Source: Yersinia canariae (GTDB lineage Bacteria; Pseudomonadota; Gammaproteobacteria; Enterobacterales; Enterobacteriaceae). From it: DNA of 64,000 nt. Where the stretch lies: positions 62,001-126,000 of the forward strand of contig NZ_CP043727.1 in assembly GCF_009831415.1 (NCBI RefSeq), in the 5' to 3' direction. The position numbers were made by a program, and so were the translations under genes. Shown piece by piece: positions 39,212 through 49,798 of this stretch. The notes under the pieces are model-generated. The model did not search any database. It was not told the DNA's origin and was given only the letters and a program-made list of their open reading frames with translations. Every line of letters begins with the position of its first letter. Positions within the stretch are counted from its first letter, which is position 1.

Positions 39212-40396
39212 ATGAGAAAAATAGAGAATTTCCACCTGTTGGCGATGTTGATTCTGTTGGTTGCTGTTGGTCAAATGGCGCAAACCATTTATGTCCCTGT
39301 TATTGCGGATATCGCCCGCGATTTATCAGTGCGTACCGGGACGGTGCAGCGCGTGATGGCGGCATACTTATTGACTTATGGCTTCTCGCAACTGATTTAC
39401 GGCCCACTCTCAGATAGGATTGGGCGTCGCCCGGTGATTCTGACGGGCATGATGATATTTATGTTGGGCGCATTAGGGGCCTGGCTGTCGGATAGTTTGC
39501 CTATGCTGGTAGCGGCCAGTGCTTTGCAGGGCATGGGGACGGGGGTTGCGGGGGTAATGGCGCGCACAATGCCACGAGATTTATATGCTGGCACGGCGCT
39601 GCGTTACGCTAACAGTATGTTGAATATGGGGATTTTGGTCAGCCCTCTTATGGCGCCGGTGATCGGTGGAGTGTTGGCCAGTCTGTTCGGCTGGCGTGCT
39701 TGCTATGCATTTCTGCTCTTTTTATGTGGTGGGGTGGCATTTTGCATGTTCCGTTGGTTACCGGAGACTCGCCCGCAACAAACCGAAAAGCGGCGAATGC
39801 TAGCCAGTTTCCGCCTATTGCTATCGGATCGCGCTTTTAGCTGTTATCTGGTGATGTTGATTGGCGCATTAGCCGGTATTGCGGTATTTGAAGCCAGTGC
39901 CGGCGTCTTGATGGGCGGTGTCTTAGGGTTAAGTGGGGTGACGGTCAGTATTTTATTTATCCTGCCGATTCCGGCGGCGTTCTTTGGTGCATGGTATGCC
40001 GGTCGTGACGGTAAAACCTTCCAAAACCTGATGTGGCACTCCGTCATCAGCTGTCTGCTGGCCGGTTTGATGATGTGGATACCCGGCTGGTTTGGCATCA
40101 TGAATATTTGGACACTGGTGATACCCGCAGCGCTGTTCTTCTTTGGTGCCGGGATGTTATTTCCTCTTGCCACGACCGGGGCAATGGAACCTTTCCCTTA
40201 TCTGGCGGGTGCGGCAGGGGCTTTGGTTGGCGGCTTGCAGAATATCGGGTCAGGTTTAGCGACGTGGTTATCGGCCATGCTGCCACAAACCGGGCAATTC
40301 AGTTTGGGGTTGTTGATGTTTGCCATGGCGCTATTGATTTTGTTGTGCTGGTGGCCGTTATCCCACCGGATGCAACCGCAAGAACATCGCGTTTAA
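39212..40396 (+). CDS. emrD: Multidrug efflux MFS transporter EmrD
   Basis: A 394-residue inner-membrane antiporter of the DHA1 drug:H+ family. About 12 hydrophobic segments are visible. The motif-A loop GPLSDRIGRRPVILTG lies between TM2 and TM3. The N-terminus MRKIENFHLLAMLILLVAVGQ and total length equal E. coli EmrD. In E. coli emrD lies elsewhere on the chromosome, so its place between fpr and glpX is a lineage-specific arrangement. RBS is weak (AGTTAAGATA). Confidence 0.93.
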   Translation: MRKIENFHLLAMLILLVAVGQMAQTIYVPVIADIARDLSVRTGTVQRVMAAYLLTYGFSQLIYGPLSDRIGRRPVILTGMMIFMLGALGAWLSDSLPMLVAASALQGMGTGVAGVMARTMPRDLYAGTALRYANSMLNMGILVSPLMAPVIGGVLASLFGWRACYAFLLFLCGGVAFCMFRWLPETRPQQTEKRRMLASFRLLLSDRAFSCYLVMLIGALAGIAVFEASAGVLMGGVLGLSGVTVSILFILPIPAAFFGAWYAGRDGKTFQNLMWHSVISCLLAGLMMWIPGWFGIMNIWTLVIPAALFFFGAGMLFPLATTGAMEPFPYLAGAAGALVGGLQNIGSGLATWLSAMLPQTGQFSLGLLMFAMALLILLCWWPLSHRMQPQEHRV

Positions 40397-40416
40397 CTGA
40401 TTGATAATACTGAATA

Positions 40417-40450
40417 AAAACGGGTGAAACTTGAGTGTCGCGCCCGTTTT
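40417..40450. terminator. Terminator between emrD and glpX
   Basis: AAAACGGG and CCCGTTTT pair across an 18-base loop. It lies between convergent genes and is flanked by A and T tracts. Confidence 0.6.
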
Positions 40451-40481
40451 GACTTATTGCTCATGCTATTTATGAACCGGA

Positions 40482-41492
40482 TTAGAGCAAGAATTCATGC
40501 AGAGCCGGGTCTTTACGATCAAGAAAATGGGTGGAGCGGATACGGCGGATAGTGCGGGACTTGCCGCGAATCAGCAGGGTCTCGGTGGTTGCCATGTTGC
40601 CTTTGCGATAAATACCTTCCAACAGGTCACCTTTGGTTATCCCGGTGGCGGAGAAAATCACATTGTCATTGCGGGCCATATCCCCCAGTAACAACACTTT
40701 ACCGGCTTCAATCCCCATGGTTTTGCAGCGCACCAGTTCTTGCTCACCCATGCGGCGGTTGTCTTCGTTATCGCCTTTTACTTGATGGCGTGGCAATAAA
40801 CGCCCCTGCATATCACCATCCAGCGCGCGTATCACCGCAGCAGAAATCACACCTTCAGGCGCGCCGCCGATGCAGTACATCACATCCACTTCACTTTCTG
40901 GCATACAGGTTAAAATGGAGGCCGCAACATCACCATCTGGGATAGCAAACACTTTGACGCCAAGTTGCTGCATTTCGGCGATGATCCCGTCATGGCGCGG
41001 TTTGGCGAGTGTGATAACCGTTAAATCAGTCAGGGGTTTATTGAGCTTGATGGCAATATTGCGCAGATTGAGTTCCAGTGGCAGATTAAGGTCGATTGCC
41101 CCTTTTGCCCCAGGGCCAACCACCAGCTTTTCCATATACATATCAGGCGCATGCAAAAATGTGCCTTTATCTCCCACCGCCAATACCGCCAGCGCATTGG
41201 CCTGACCCATTGCGGTCATGCGGGTGCCTTCAATAGGGTCAACCGCGATATCAACAGCATCGCCCTGGCCAGTACCGACATGCTCACCGATAAACAGCAT
41301 TGGGGCTTCATCGATTTCACCTTCACCGATGACAATCTGCCCATCAATATTGACCTGATTGAGCATAATACGCATGGCCCGTACAGCAGCGCCGTCGGCA
41401 GCATTTTTATCGCCCCGACCCAGCCACTTATAGCCCGCCAGCGCAGCAGCTTCAGTGACACGGGAAAACTCGATGGCTAATTCACGTTTCAT
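40482..41492 (-). CDS. glpX: Fructose-1,6-bisphosphatase class II
   Basis: A 336-residue Mn-dependent phosphatase of gluconeogenesis. The start at 41492 (MKRELAIEFSRVTEAAALAG) matches E. coli GlpX exactly; the upstream open frame runs through an ERIC repeat and is not coding. Metal and substrate motifs are GEGEIDEAPML, DIAVDPIEGTRMTA and YCIGGAPEGVISAA. It is third in glpF-glpK-glpX. An ERIC element begins 12 bases before its ATG. Confidence 0.96.
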   Translation of the reverse strand: MKRELAIEFSRVTEAAALAGYKWLGRGDKNAADGAAVRAMRIMLNQVNIDGQIVIGEGEIDEAPMLFIGEHVGTGQGDAVDIAVDPIEGTRMTAMGQANALAVLAVGDKGTFLHAPDMYMEKLVVGPGAKGAIDLNLPLELNLRNIAIKLNKPLTDLTVITLAKPRHDGIIAEMQQLGVKVFAIPDGDVAASILTCMPESEVDVMYCIGGAPEGVISAAVIRALDGDMQGRLLPRHQVKGDNEDNRRMGEQELVRCKTMGIEAGKVLLLGDMARNDNVIFSATGITKGDLLEGIYRKGNMATTETLLIRGKSRTIRRIRSTHFLDRKDPALHEFLL

Positions 41493-41503
41493 GGTTAGAC
41501 CTG

Positions 41504-41632
41504 TATCCCCGTCATACTTCAAGCTGCATCTGCGTTGGCTACGCTCAATCACGCCAGTCACTTACTTAATGTAAGCTCTTGGTGCTTCTCTCACTTGCCG
41601 CTTTCCTGCAACTCGAATTATTTAGGGTAATA
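41504..41632. repeat. ERIC element, nearly consensus, between glpK and glpX
   Basis: It runs from TATCCCCGTCATACTTCAAG through CACGCCAGTCACTTACTTAA and TGTAAGCTCTTGG to CTGCAACTCGAATTATTTAG and GGTAATA. This is the best-preserved of the five copies and is about 129 bases long. It would be transcribed within the glpFKX mRNA. Confidence 0.92.
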
Positions 41633-41725
41633 GAAGATAGAAGAATGTAAGCAGGAATTCTATCATCTTTGTGAAGTGAAGCTGTAAGGGTGTCTTTTGG
41701 TGTGATGAGATTTTTCACAATAGAA

Positions 41726-41754
41726 AACGCGCCATCGGGGGATAATGGCGCGTT
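41726..41754 (-). terminator. Hairpin/terminator after glpK
   Basis: AACGCGCCAT and ATGGCGCGTT pair perfectly with a 9-base loop. On the minus strand it follows glpK by about 43 bases and is trailed by TTTTC. It may attenuate transcription into glpX. Confidence 0.65.
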
Positions 41755-41797
41755 ATAGAGAGCTTAAAACAGACTCGATTTTACCCGCAGACCGTTA

Positions 41798-43345
<1,548 letters not shown>

Positions 43346-43360
43346 CTAAGTATCTATTAT

Positions 43361-44209
43361 TTACGCTTTGCGTTCTGTGGTCGTCACCGTGGTTTCTTCA
43401 TCATCAACGGCACACACATCGCAGGGTAAATGGCGACCAATCAGAGCGCGATAACCGAATGCACCCACTAATGCACCCACGATAGGCCCGAATATTGGTA
43501 CCAGGAAGTAAGGAATGTCACGCCCGCCAGTGAAGGCGATTTCGCCCCAGCCTGCAAAATAAGCAAACAGTTTTGGACCAAAGTCACGTGCTGGGTTTAA
43601 TGCGAACCCGGTCAATGGCCCCATTGAACCACCGATAACGGCGATCAGAATACCAATCAGGAGCGGGGCCAGTGGGCCGCGTGGAATACCATTACCATCA
43701 TCAGTCAACGCTAAGATAAGGCACATCAAAATAGCGGTAATAACGGTTTCAACCAGGAAAGCTTGGAAAACAGAAATGTGAGGGTTTGGATAAGTAGAGA
43801 AAATGCCTGCCAGATTCAGACTCTCAACACTGCCGCGTGCTATCTGATGAGTCTGTTCAAAATCGATGAACAGGTTGTAGTAGAGGCCGAACACCAAGGC
43901 CGCTGCACAAAATGCACCTGCAATTTGCGCCAAAATGTAGGGAATAACTTTACGGCGATCGAAACAGGCAAATAACCACAAAGCAATGGTGACTGCCGGA
44001 TTAAGATGAGCGCCTGAAATCGCTGCTGTGAGATAAATGGCCATAGCAACACCCAGGCCCCAAATAATACTAATTTCCCACTGCCCAAAACTGGCTCCTG
44101 CCAATTTTAATGCGGCGACACAGCCCACACCAAAAAAGATGAGTAGAGCGGTACCGAGAAACTCCGCGATACATTGGCCCTTCAAGGTCGAACTAGCGGT
44201 TTGGCTCAT
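43361..44209 (-). CDS. glpF: Glycerol facilitator (aquaglyceroporin)
   Basis: A 282-residue inner-membrane channel of the MIP family. Six transmembrane helices and two re-entrant half-helices are marked by the NPA motifs in SGAHLNPAVTIA and GFALNPARDFGPK. The Asp after the second NPAR is the hallmark of glycerol-conducting members. It is first in glpF-glpK-glpX. A GlpR-like operator lies about 80 bases upstream. Confidence 0.97.
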   Translation of the reverse strand: MSQTASSTLKGQCIAEFLGTALLIFFGVGCVAALKLAGASFGQWEISIIWGLGVAMAIYLTAAISGAHLNPAVTIALWLFACFDRRKVIPYILAQIAGAFCAAALVFGLYYNLFIDFEQTHQIARGSVESLNLAGIFSTYPNPHISVFQAFLVETVITAILMCLILALTDDGNGIPRGPLAPLLIGILIAVIGGSMGPLTGFALNPARDFGPKLFAYFAGWGEIAFTGGRDIPYFLVPIFGPIVGALVGAFGYRALIGRHLPCDVCAVDDEETTVTTTERKA

Positions 44210-44800
44210 AGTAGATGTCCTAGAGACAGAGATTTATAGGGTATTTCTTATTTTTGCCCTTCGGACTGCGAAGGGAGTGATGTAAATTTATCGTTAACGA
44301 GCACAAACGAGAAATAGCGAAATCAAAATGTGTGTTGTGTGTCATAAAAATGAGCGATTTCGCGTTATCCACGGCTCTTAAGGGACTTTAAAAGTGTGAT
44401 CAGACCAGTACTTTCTTCCTTAGTTGTTAAGGGGGTGTATAACTTTACACGATGGGTCATAGTGGTTTTTCAGTTTTTGCTGATGGTTCCTGACACGAAA
44501 TTGCTACAGAGTGTGGTTTGTACCGGTATGGCGCTAGACAGGTGGGGACTGGCTACATACAATCGCCCTACAAGGTCATCACTTTACAAGACCATCGTTT
44601 TTATCAAACTGCGTTGCTTGTGCGCTCGGGCACCTAAAACATAGCGCTTGGTGCACTCGTTCGATGGATATAGCGCGATAAATCAGTATTCACAGCAGTT
44701 TCATTTCTCAGTGGTTGCTTTAGTTAATGCAGCAACTGAAGTTAAGAATGATGACTGCGACCAAGAGATGTACGCCTTGCTACCATAAGGGGACCGAAGA
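44210..44800. other. Intergenic region between glpF and zapB
   Basis: This 591-base divergent region holds the glpF promoter with a GlpR-like site at 44286-44306 and a weak CRP-like sequence at about 44326-44347 (AAATGTGTG...TCAT). The rest (44400-44750) should include the zapB promoter. An 82-codon frame at 44396 has no ribosome-binding site or family resemblance, and I do not call it. Confidence 0.5.
44286..44306. promoter_or_regulatory. GlpR-like operator of glpFKX
   Basis: ATTTATCGTTAACGAGCACA resembles the GlpR consensus, a palindrome centred on TTCGWTAWCGAA, with core ATCGTTAACGAG (two mismatches). It is located about 80 bases upstream of glpF. Confidence 0.55.
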
Positions 44801-45040
44801 ATGTCATTTGAAGTATTTGAGAAATTGGAAGTTAAAGTTCAGCAGGCGATTGATACCATCACTTTATTACAGATGGAAATTGAAGAGCTGAAAGAGAAAA
44901 ATAACACCCTGTCCCAAGAAGTTCAGGAAGCTGCTGGTGGCCGTGAAGCGCTAGTGCGCGAAAATGAGCAACTGAAACAAGAACAGCATGTTTGGCAGGA
45001 TCGTCTGCGGGCACTGTTGGGAAAGATGGAAGAGGTCTGA
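44801..45040 (+). CDS. zapB: Cell division protein ZapB
   Basis: A 79-residue protein that is almost entirely coiled coil, with heptad repeats from [20 protein letters not shown] through [20 protein letters not shown]. ZapB links ZapA-FtsZ rings to MatP at the chromosome terminus. It starts after AAGGGGACCGAAG. Length is close to E. coli ZapB. It converges with rraA. Confidence 0.95.
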   Translation: MSFEVFEKLEVKVQQAIDTITLLQMEIEELKEKNNTLSQEVQEAAGGREALVRENEQLKQEQHVWQDRLRALLGKMEEV

Positions 45041-45118
45041 GTGCCAGTTGGCTTAAAACATCACTCATGCACAGTTAAAAGCCTCTAGTCACGTAGCCAC
45101 TTTGAGTCTGAAGGGCAA

Positions 45119-45144
45119 CAAAAAGGGCGATATCAATATCGCCC
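45119..45144 (-). terminator. Terminator of rraA
   Basis: GGGCGATAT and ATATCGCCC pair around a 2-base loop, followed on the minus strand by TTTTTGTT. It is 36 bases past the rraA stop and lies between convergent zapB and rraA. Confidence 0.85.
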
Positions 45145-45179
45145 TATCTAATGAGAATTATCTATAAATCAGAGAGATA

Positions 45180-45794
<615 letters not shown>

Positions 45795-46724
45795 TTAACT
45801 GAGCACTAGGCCAATAGCGAACAGGATATTGGTCAGTAGAGCGGCTTTGACCATATGTTCGAGCATCGGGCGCATGCCCGCGGCTGTAGGTTCACGCAGT
45901 ACAAATAAGGCGTGTTTGACCAGCAGGGGAACGGCCAGAATAAAAATCCAACCCGCCCAGCTATGCAGATTCAGCATGCTAAATAACGCCAGACAGAAGA
46001 TAGCGGCGGCAATCAATAGAGCATGGTAATAACGCGCGACGACGGGGCCTAAACGCACTGCGAATGTGTTTTTGCCATTGGCTTTGTCATTTTCGATATC
46101 GCGCAAATTATTAATATTTAACACCGCGGTTGCCAGTAAACCACAGGCGGTCGCGGGTAGCATGACGACACTGTCAAAGTGCCCGGATTGAAGATAATAA
46201 GTCCCGGCGACACTCAGCCAGCCGAAGAAGACTAATACCGAAATATCACCTAACCCCATATAACCATAGGGTTTACTGCCGACAGTGTAGGTAATGGCGG
46301 CTACAATGGCCATCAGCCCGAGCAGTAAAAAACCTAACACGTCGCTGGGTTTCTCACAGGCGACGGTAATGAGGGCGATACCCGAAATGGCTGTCAGGCT
46401 GACAGTGATTATCAGCGCGACTTTCATTTGCTCGCGAGTAATCATCCCTTTCTGCATGCCGCGCAATGGCCCGATACGTTCTTCGGTATCACTGCCCTTA
46501 ATGGCATCACCATAATCATTGGCGAGATTGGACAAAATTTGCAGCAGGCCAGCTGTTAATAAGGCAAGCAAGGCGACTGCGGGTTTAAAACTATCGAGCC
46601 AGACAGCCAGAGCTGAGCCGGTCACGATAGAGGCAAAGGCCAGTGGCAGTGTTCTTGGCCGAAGGCTTTCCAGCCAAGCCTGGGTCTGGTTGGTGTTAGT
46701 TGATAGGCTCATTTTCTGCTTCAT
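45795..46724 (-). CDS. menA: 1,4-dihydroxy-2-naphthoate octaprenyltransferase
   Basis: A 309-residue UbiA-family membrane enzyme attaches the octaprenyl chain in menaquinone synthesis. About nine transmembrane helices are visible. The first Asp-rich prenyl-diphosphate motif is NLANDYGDAIKGSD, followed by RIGPLRGMQKGMIT; the second is in LNINNLRDIENDKANGKNT. Start at 46724 is uncertain, since ATG at 46712 is also possible and neither has a strong Shine-Dalgarno. Order hslU-menA-rraA is conserved. Confidence 0.96.
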   Translation of the reverse strand: MKQKMSLSTNTNQTQAWLESLRPRTLPLAFASIVTGSALAVWLDSFKPAVALLALLTAGLLQILSNLANDYGDAIKGSDTEERIGPLRGMQKGMITREQMKVALIITVSLTAISGIALITVACEKPSDVLGFLLLGLMAIVAAITYTVGSKPYGYMGLGDISVLVFFGWLSVAGTYYLQSGHFDSVVMLPATACGLLATAVLNINNLRDIENDKANGKNTFAVRLGPVVARYYHALLIAAAIFCLALFSMLNLHSWAGWIFILAVPLLVKHALFVLREPTAAGMRPMLEHMVKAALLTNILFAIGLVLS

Positions 46725-46775
46725 TTTATAGGAGTCTGGTCCGCCTATATCGGCGAGTTAAAAAACGATCATATA

Positions 46776-46810
46776 ATAAAAATAAGAGTGGGAGGCGATG
46801 CCTCCCACTC
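46776..46810 (-). terminator. Terminator of hslVU
   Basis: GAGTGGGAGG and CCTCCCACTC pair perfectly with a 5-base loop. On the minus strand it is followed by TTATTTTTATT, 50 bases past the hslU stop. Confidence 0.88.
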
Positions 46811-46859
46811 AATATTAATTTGGCGAACCATTTTATCCAGCAAAGGCTGATAAAGCGAG

Positions 46860-48191
46860 TTATAGGATAAAACGACTCAAATCTTCATCAGCAACCAGCT
46901 CATCCAGATGTTGACCAACATATGCCGCATCAATAGTAATGGATTGACCATTACTTTCGCTGGCGTCATAAGAGATATCTTCCATCAGCCGTTCCAACAC
47001 GGTATGCAAACGACGTGCGCCGATGTTCTCAGTGCGCTCGTTAACTTGCCACGCCGCCTCAGCGATTTTACGGATCCCTTCACGAGTAAACTCAACAGTC
47101 ACGCCTTCGGTTGCCATCAGAGCTTTGTATTGCTCCGTCAGTGAAGCACTCGGCTCGGTCAGGATGCGCTCAAAATCGTCTGTTGTCAGTGCCTGCAATT
47201 CTACCCGAATTGGCAAACGACCTTGCAACTCAGGGATTAGGTCTGACGGGCTGGAAACCTGGAATGCCCCGGAGGCAATAAACAGGATATGGTCAGTTTT
47301 GACCATGCCGTGTTTGGTTGATACGGTGCAACCTTCGACCAATGGCAGCAAGTCACGCTGCACCCCTTCGCGGGACACATCCGGGCCTGAAGTCTGGCCG
47401 CGTTTACAGATTTTATCGATTTCGTCGATGAACACTATCCCGTGTTGCTCAACTGCGTCGATCGCCTGCTGTTTTAGCTCTTCTGGATTAACCAGTTTCG
47501 CGCCTTCTTCCTCAATCAGCAGTTTGAATGCTTCTTTGATTTTGATTTTGCGCGGTTTTTGTTTCTGACCAGCAATGTTCTGGAACATGGACTGCAACTG
47601 GTTAGTCATCTCTTCCATGCCCGGAGGCGCCATGATTTCGACACCTACCGGTGAGGCCGCCAGATCGATTTCAATTTCTTTGTCATCCAACTGACCTTCA
47701 CGCAGTTTCTTGCGGAAAGCTTGACGCGTCGGGGATGGCTCTTGGGCTTCATCCGGCTGGCCCCAGTTATTTTTAGCCGGCGGGATGAGCACATCCAGAA
47801 TACGTTCTTCGGCCAATTCTTCAGCCCGATAACGCATTTTTTCAATGGATTGTTGACGTACCATTTTTATGGCGGCATCAGTCAGATCGCGGATTATCGA
47901 GTCCACTTCTTTACCAACATAGCCAACTTCGGTGAATTTAGTCGCTTCTACTTTGATGAACGGCGCATTGGCCAGTTTTGCCAGGCGGCGAGCAATTTCA
48001 GTTTTACCCACACCGGTTGGGCCGATCATCAGAATATTTTTAGGGGTAACTTCGTGGCGCAGCTCTTCATTAAGTTGCATCCGACGCCAGCGGTTACGCA
48101 GGGCAATAGCCACCGCACGTTTAGCTTTATCCTGGCCGATAATGTAGCTATCAAGTTCGCTGACGATTTCGCGTGGGGTCATTTCAGACAT
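46860..48191 (-). CDS. hslU: ATP-dependent protease ATPase subunit HslU
   Basis: A 443-residue AAA+ unfoldase feeds substrates to the HslV peptidase. Walker A GPTGVGKT is at 57-64. Walker B is in [15 protein letters not shown], and the sensor region is in [20 protein letters not shown]. The intermediate (I) domain lies about 110-240. The C-terminus [10 protein letters not shown] inserts between HslV subunits to activate it. Length equals E. coli HslU. It follows hslV by 36 bases. Confidence 0.98.
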   Translation of the reverse strand: MSEMTPREIVSELDSYIIGQDKAKRAVAIALRNRWRRMQLNEELRHEVTPKNILMIGPTGVGKTEIARRLAKLANAPFIKVEATKFTEVGYVGKEVDSIIRDLTDAAIKMVRQQSIEKMRYRAEELAEERILDVLIPPAKNNWGQPDEAQEPSPTRQAFRKKLREGQLDDKEIEIDLAASPVGVEIMAPPGMEEMTNQLQSMFQNIAGQKQKPRKIKIKEAFKLLIEEEGAKLVNPEELKQQAIDAVEQHGIVFIDEIDKICKRGQTSGPDVSREGVQRDLLPLVEGCTVSTKHGMVKTDHILFIASGAFQVSSPSDLIPELQGRLPIRVELQALTTDDFERILTEPSASLTEQYKALMATEGVTVEFTREGIRKIAEAAWQVNERTENIGARRLHTVLERLMEDISYDASESNGQSITIDAAYVGQHLDELVADEDLSRFIL

Positions 48192-48227
48192 GTCACTCTA
48201 TCCTTACGCTTTGTATGTTAATAACGC

Positions 48228-48752
48228 CTAGTACGTTAATTCTTCAATGGTTTGGAAGCGGTTGGTATAGATACAGATATCCCCCGCAATACTCAGAGAT
48301 TTCTCGACGATATCCCGAGCACCCAATTCGGTGTTTTCCAGCAGCGCGCGTGCAGCAGACTGGGCATAAGGCCCGCCTGAACCGATAGCAATCAGGTCAT
48401 CTTCAGGCTGAACCACATCGCCGTTACCGGTGATAATGAGTGATGCTGTTTCATCCGCGACAGCCAACAGTGCTTCGAGTTTGCGTAACATACGGTCGGT
48501 GCGCCAATCTTTGGCTAACTCAACAGCCGCTTTAGTCAGGTGGCCTTGGTGCATCTCAAGTTTGCGCTCAAATAGCTCAAACAGGGTAAAAGCATCAGCG
48601 GTACCACCAGCAAAACCAGCAATGACTTTATTGTTATAAAGGCGGCGTACTTTTTTAGCGTTGCCCTTCATTACGGTATTGCCCAGAGTGACCTGGCCAT
48701 CACCACCGATAACTACATGACCATTACGGCGTACACTTACAATTGTTGTCAC
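48228..48752 (-). CDS. hslV: ATP-dependent protease peptidase subunit HslV
   Basis: A 174-residue proteasome-like N-terminal-nucleophile hydrolase. Translation starts at GTG 48752, giving [19 protein letters not shown]; removal of Met exposes the catalytic threonine. GAGGG precedes the GTG. The catalytic lysine lies in [20 protein letters not shown]. An open frame continues 12 codons upstream but would bury the catalytic Thr. A sigma-32 promoter lies about 80 bases upstream, so the operon is heat-inducible. Confidence 0.97.
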   Translation of the reverse strand: MTTIVSVRRNGHVVIGGDGQVTLGNTVMKGNAKKVRRLYNNKVIAGFAGGTADAFTLFELFERKLEMHQGHLTKAAVELAKDWRTDRMLRKLEALLAVADETASLIITGNGDVVQPEDDLIAIGSGGPYAQSAARALLENTELGARDIVEKSLSIAGDICIYTNRFQTIEELTY

Positions 48753-48828
48753 GAGCAGACCCTCGTTGCAGACTGAATGAGTCCCCATACTGAATTCAGA
48801 AAAACAGTATGGGGTATATTGAGATTAT

Positions 48829-48856
48829 AAATGGGGGAGGATTATGACTTTTCAAC
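48829..48856 (-). promoter_or_regulatory. Sigma-32 heat-shock promoter of hslVU
   Basis: On the minus strand, GTTGAAA (48856-48850), a 13-base spacer and CCCCATTT (48836-48829) match the sigma-32 consensus CTTGAAA-N13/14-CCCCATNT. The -35 element overlaps the ftsN stop codon. The start of transcription is expected near 48822. Confidence 0.88.
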
Positions 48857-49733
48857 CCCCAACAGCGAGGGGAATGCATCCTGACTGACCAGCGCCTTTC
48901 AAACGCTGTAAGGCTTTATCGGCAGCCGCCTTGGTGCTGTAAGGGCCGACTACCACGCGATTCCAGCCACCGCCAGCGGTAATGCGGCTTTCAATGCCTT
49001 CAAATGCCAATTGGGCGCGAATAGATTCGGCCTGGTCAGCGGCTTTGAATGAACCACATTGCACCATCCAGCGTTGTGCTTTTTCTTTCTCTTTTTCCGG
49101 CTTCGGCGGTGTTGCCGCCTGTTGTGTTACCGGAGCCGTCGGTTGCGGTGTACGCGTTGGAGTCGTGACCTGCGGCTGCACTTGTGTCTGTGGTGCTTGT
49201 GTTTGCTGCTGTACCGGTGCAGTCGTCTGACGCGGCGGCGTTAATGGCTGCTGCTGCATATTCGTGACCGGTGGTTTGATGGTCACTGCTGAGCGCGGCA
49301 CTTGCATCCCTTGGTTATACGGCACTTCTGAAAGCTGCGTAGGTTGTTGGCGCATATCCGCCTGCATCTGCTCAAGCAATTGGCGCTGTTCATTGGTCAG
49401 CTGTGTTTTGGTATTGACTTCGCCACCGGCAGACGGTTCGGTTGGTGTTGGCACGCCAATCTGACGATTTTCCAACTCTTTAATATAACGCCAACGTTCT
49501 TCCGGTTTCGGCGGCAGCCCATTGCCTGTACGTGGGTCATGGCTGGGCAGTAACGGAAGCTCACCCGGTTTATTGTGGGTGATGAAATAAAGTCCACCAA
49601 CAAATACCACTAATAGCGCGACGGCCAGTGCCATCACGGTTTTGGATACTGCTGGAGCACTGCGTTTTTTTCGGCTGGTGCTTTTGCGCCGCGCTCCTGA
49701 GCGCCCTCGGCTTACATAATCTCTTTGTGCCAC
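48852..49733 (-). CDS. ftsN: Cell division protein FtsN
   Basis: A 293-residue bitopic divisome protein triggers septal peptidoglycan synthesis. It has a basic cytoplasmic N-terminus (1-31) and a transmembrane helix (about 32-51). A long Pro/Gln/Thr-rich periplasmic linker (about 60-215) contains the short helices including PEERWRYIKELENRQ, which corresponds to the essential activation segment. The C-terminal SPOR domain (about 219-292; RWMVQCGSFKAADQAESIR) binds denuded glycan. It is upstream of hslVU, as in E. coli. Confidence 0.96.
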   Translation of the reverse strand: MAQRDYVSRGRSGARRKSTSRKKRSAPAVSKTVMALAVALLVVFVGGLYFITHNKPGELPLLPSHDPRTGNGLPPKPEERWRYIKELENRQIGVPTPTEPSAGGEVNTKTQLTNEQRQLLEQMQADMRQQPTQLSEVPYNQGMQVPRSAVTIKPPVTNMQQQPLTPPRQTTAPVQQQTQAPQTQVQPQVTTPTRTPQPTAPVTQQAATPPKPEKEKEKAQRWMVQCGSFKAADQAESIRAQLAFEGIESRITAGGGWNRVVVGPYSTKAAADKALQRLKGAGQSGCIPLAVGG

Positions 49734-49798
49734 TATCGTTTCGCTGCGTCGTGATGATGGAATAAGTCCGTCATGTTACTGAACCCCTGAATATTTGC

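Larger units (their letters stand above)
41493..41797. other. glpK-glpX intergenic region
   Basis: These 305 bases hold a hairpin after glpK and a nearly consensus ERIC element before glpX. Nothing else is evident. Confidence 0.7.

Noticed and set aside
40033..40404. 123-codon ORF inside emrD
   Set aside because: Alternative frame of emrD; its translation shows no family features.
41493..41561. N-terminal extension of glpX
   Set aside because: Coded by ERIC sequence; the conserved start is at 41492.
44396..44644. 82-codon plus-strand ORF in the glpF-zapB gap
   Set aside because: No ribosome-binding site, unconvincing composition and overlap with the expected glpF control region; not called.
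47023..47568. 181-codon ORF opposite hslU
   Set aside because: Antisense frame of the well-conserved hslU; no independent start signal.
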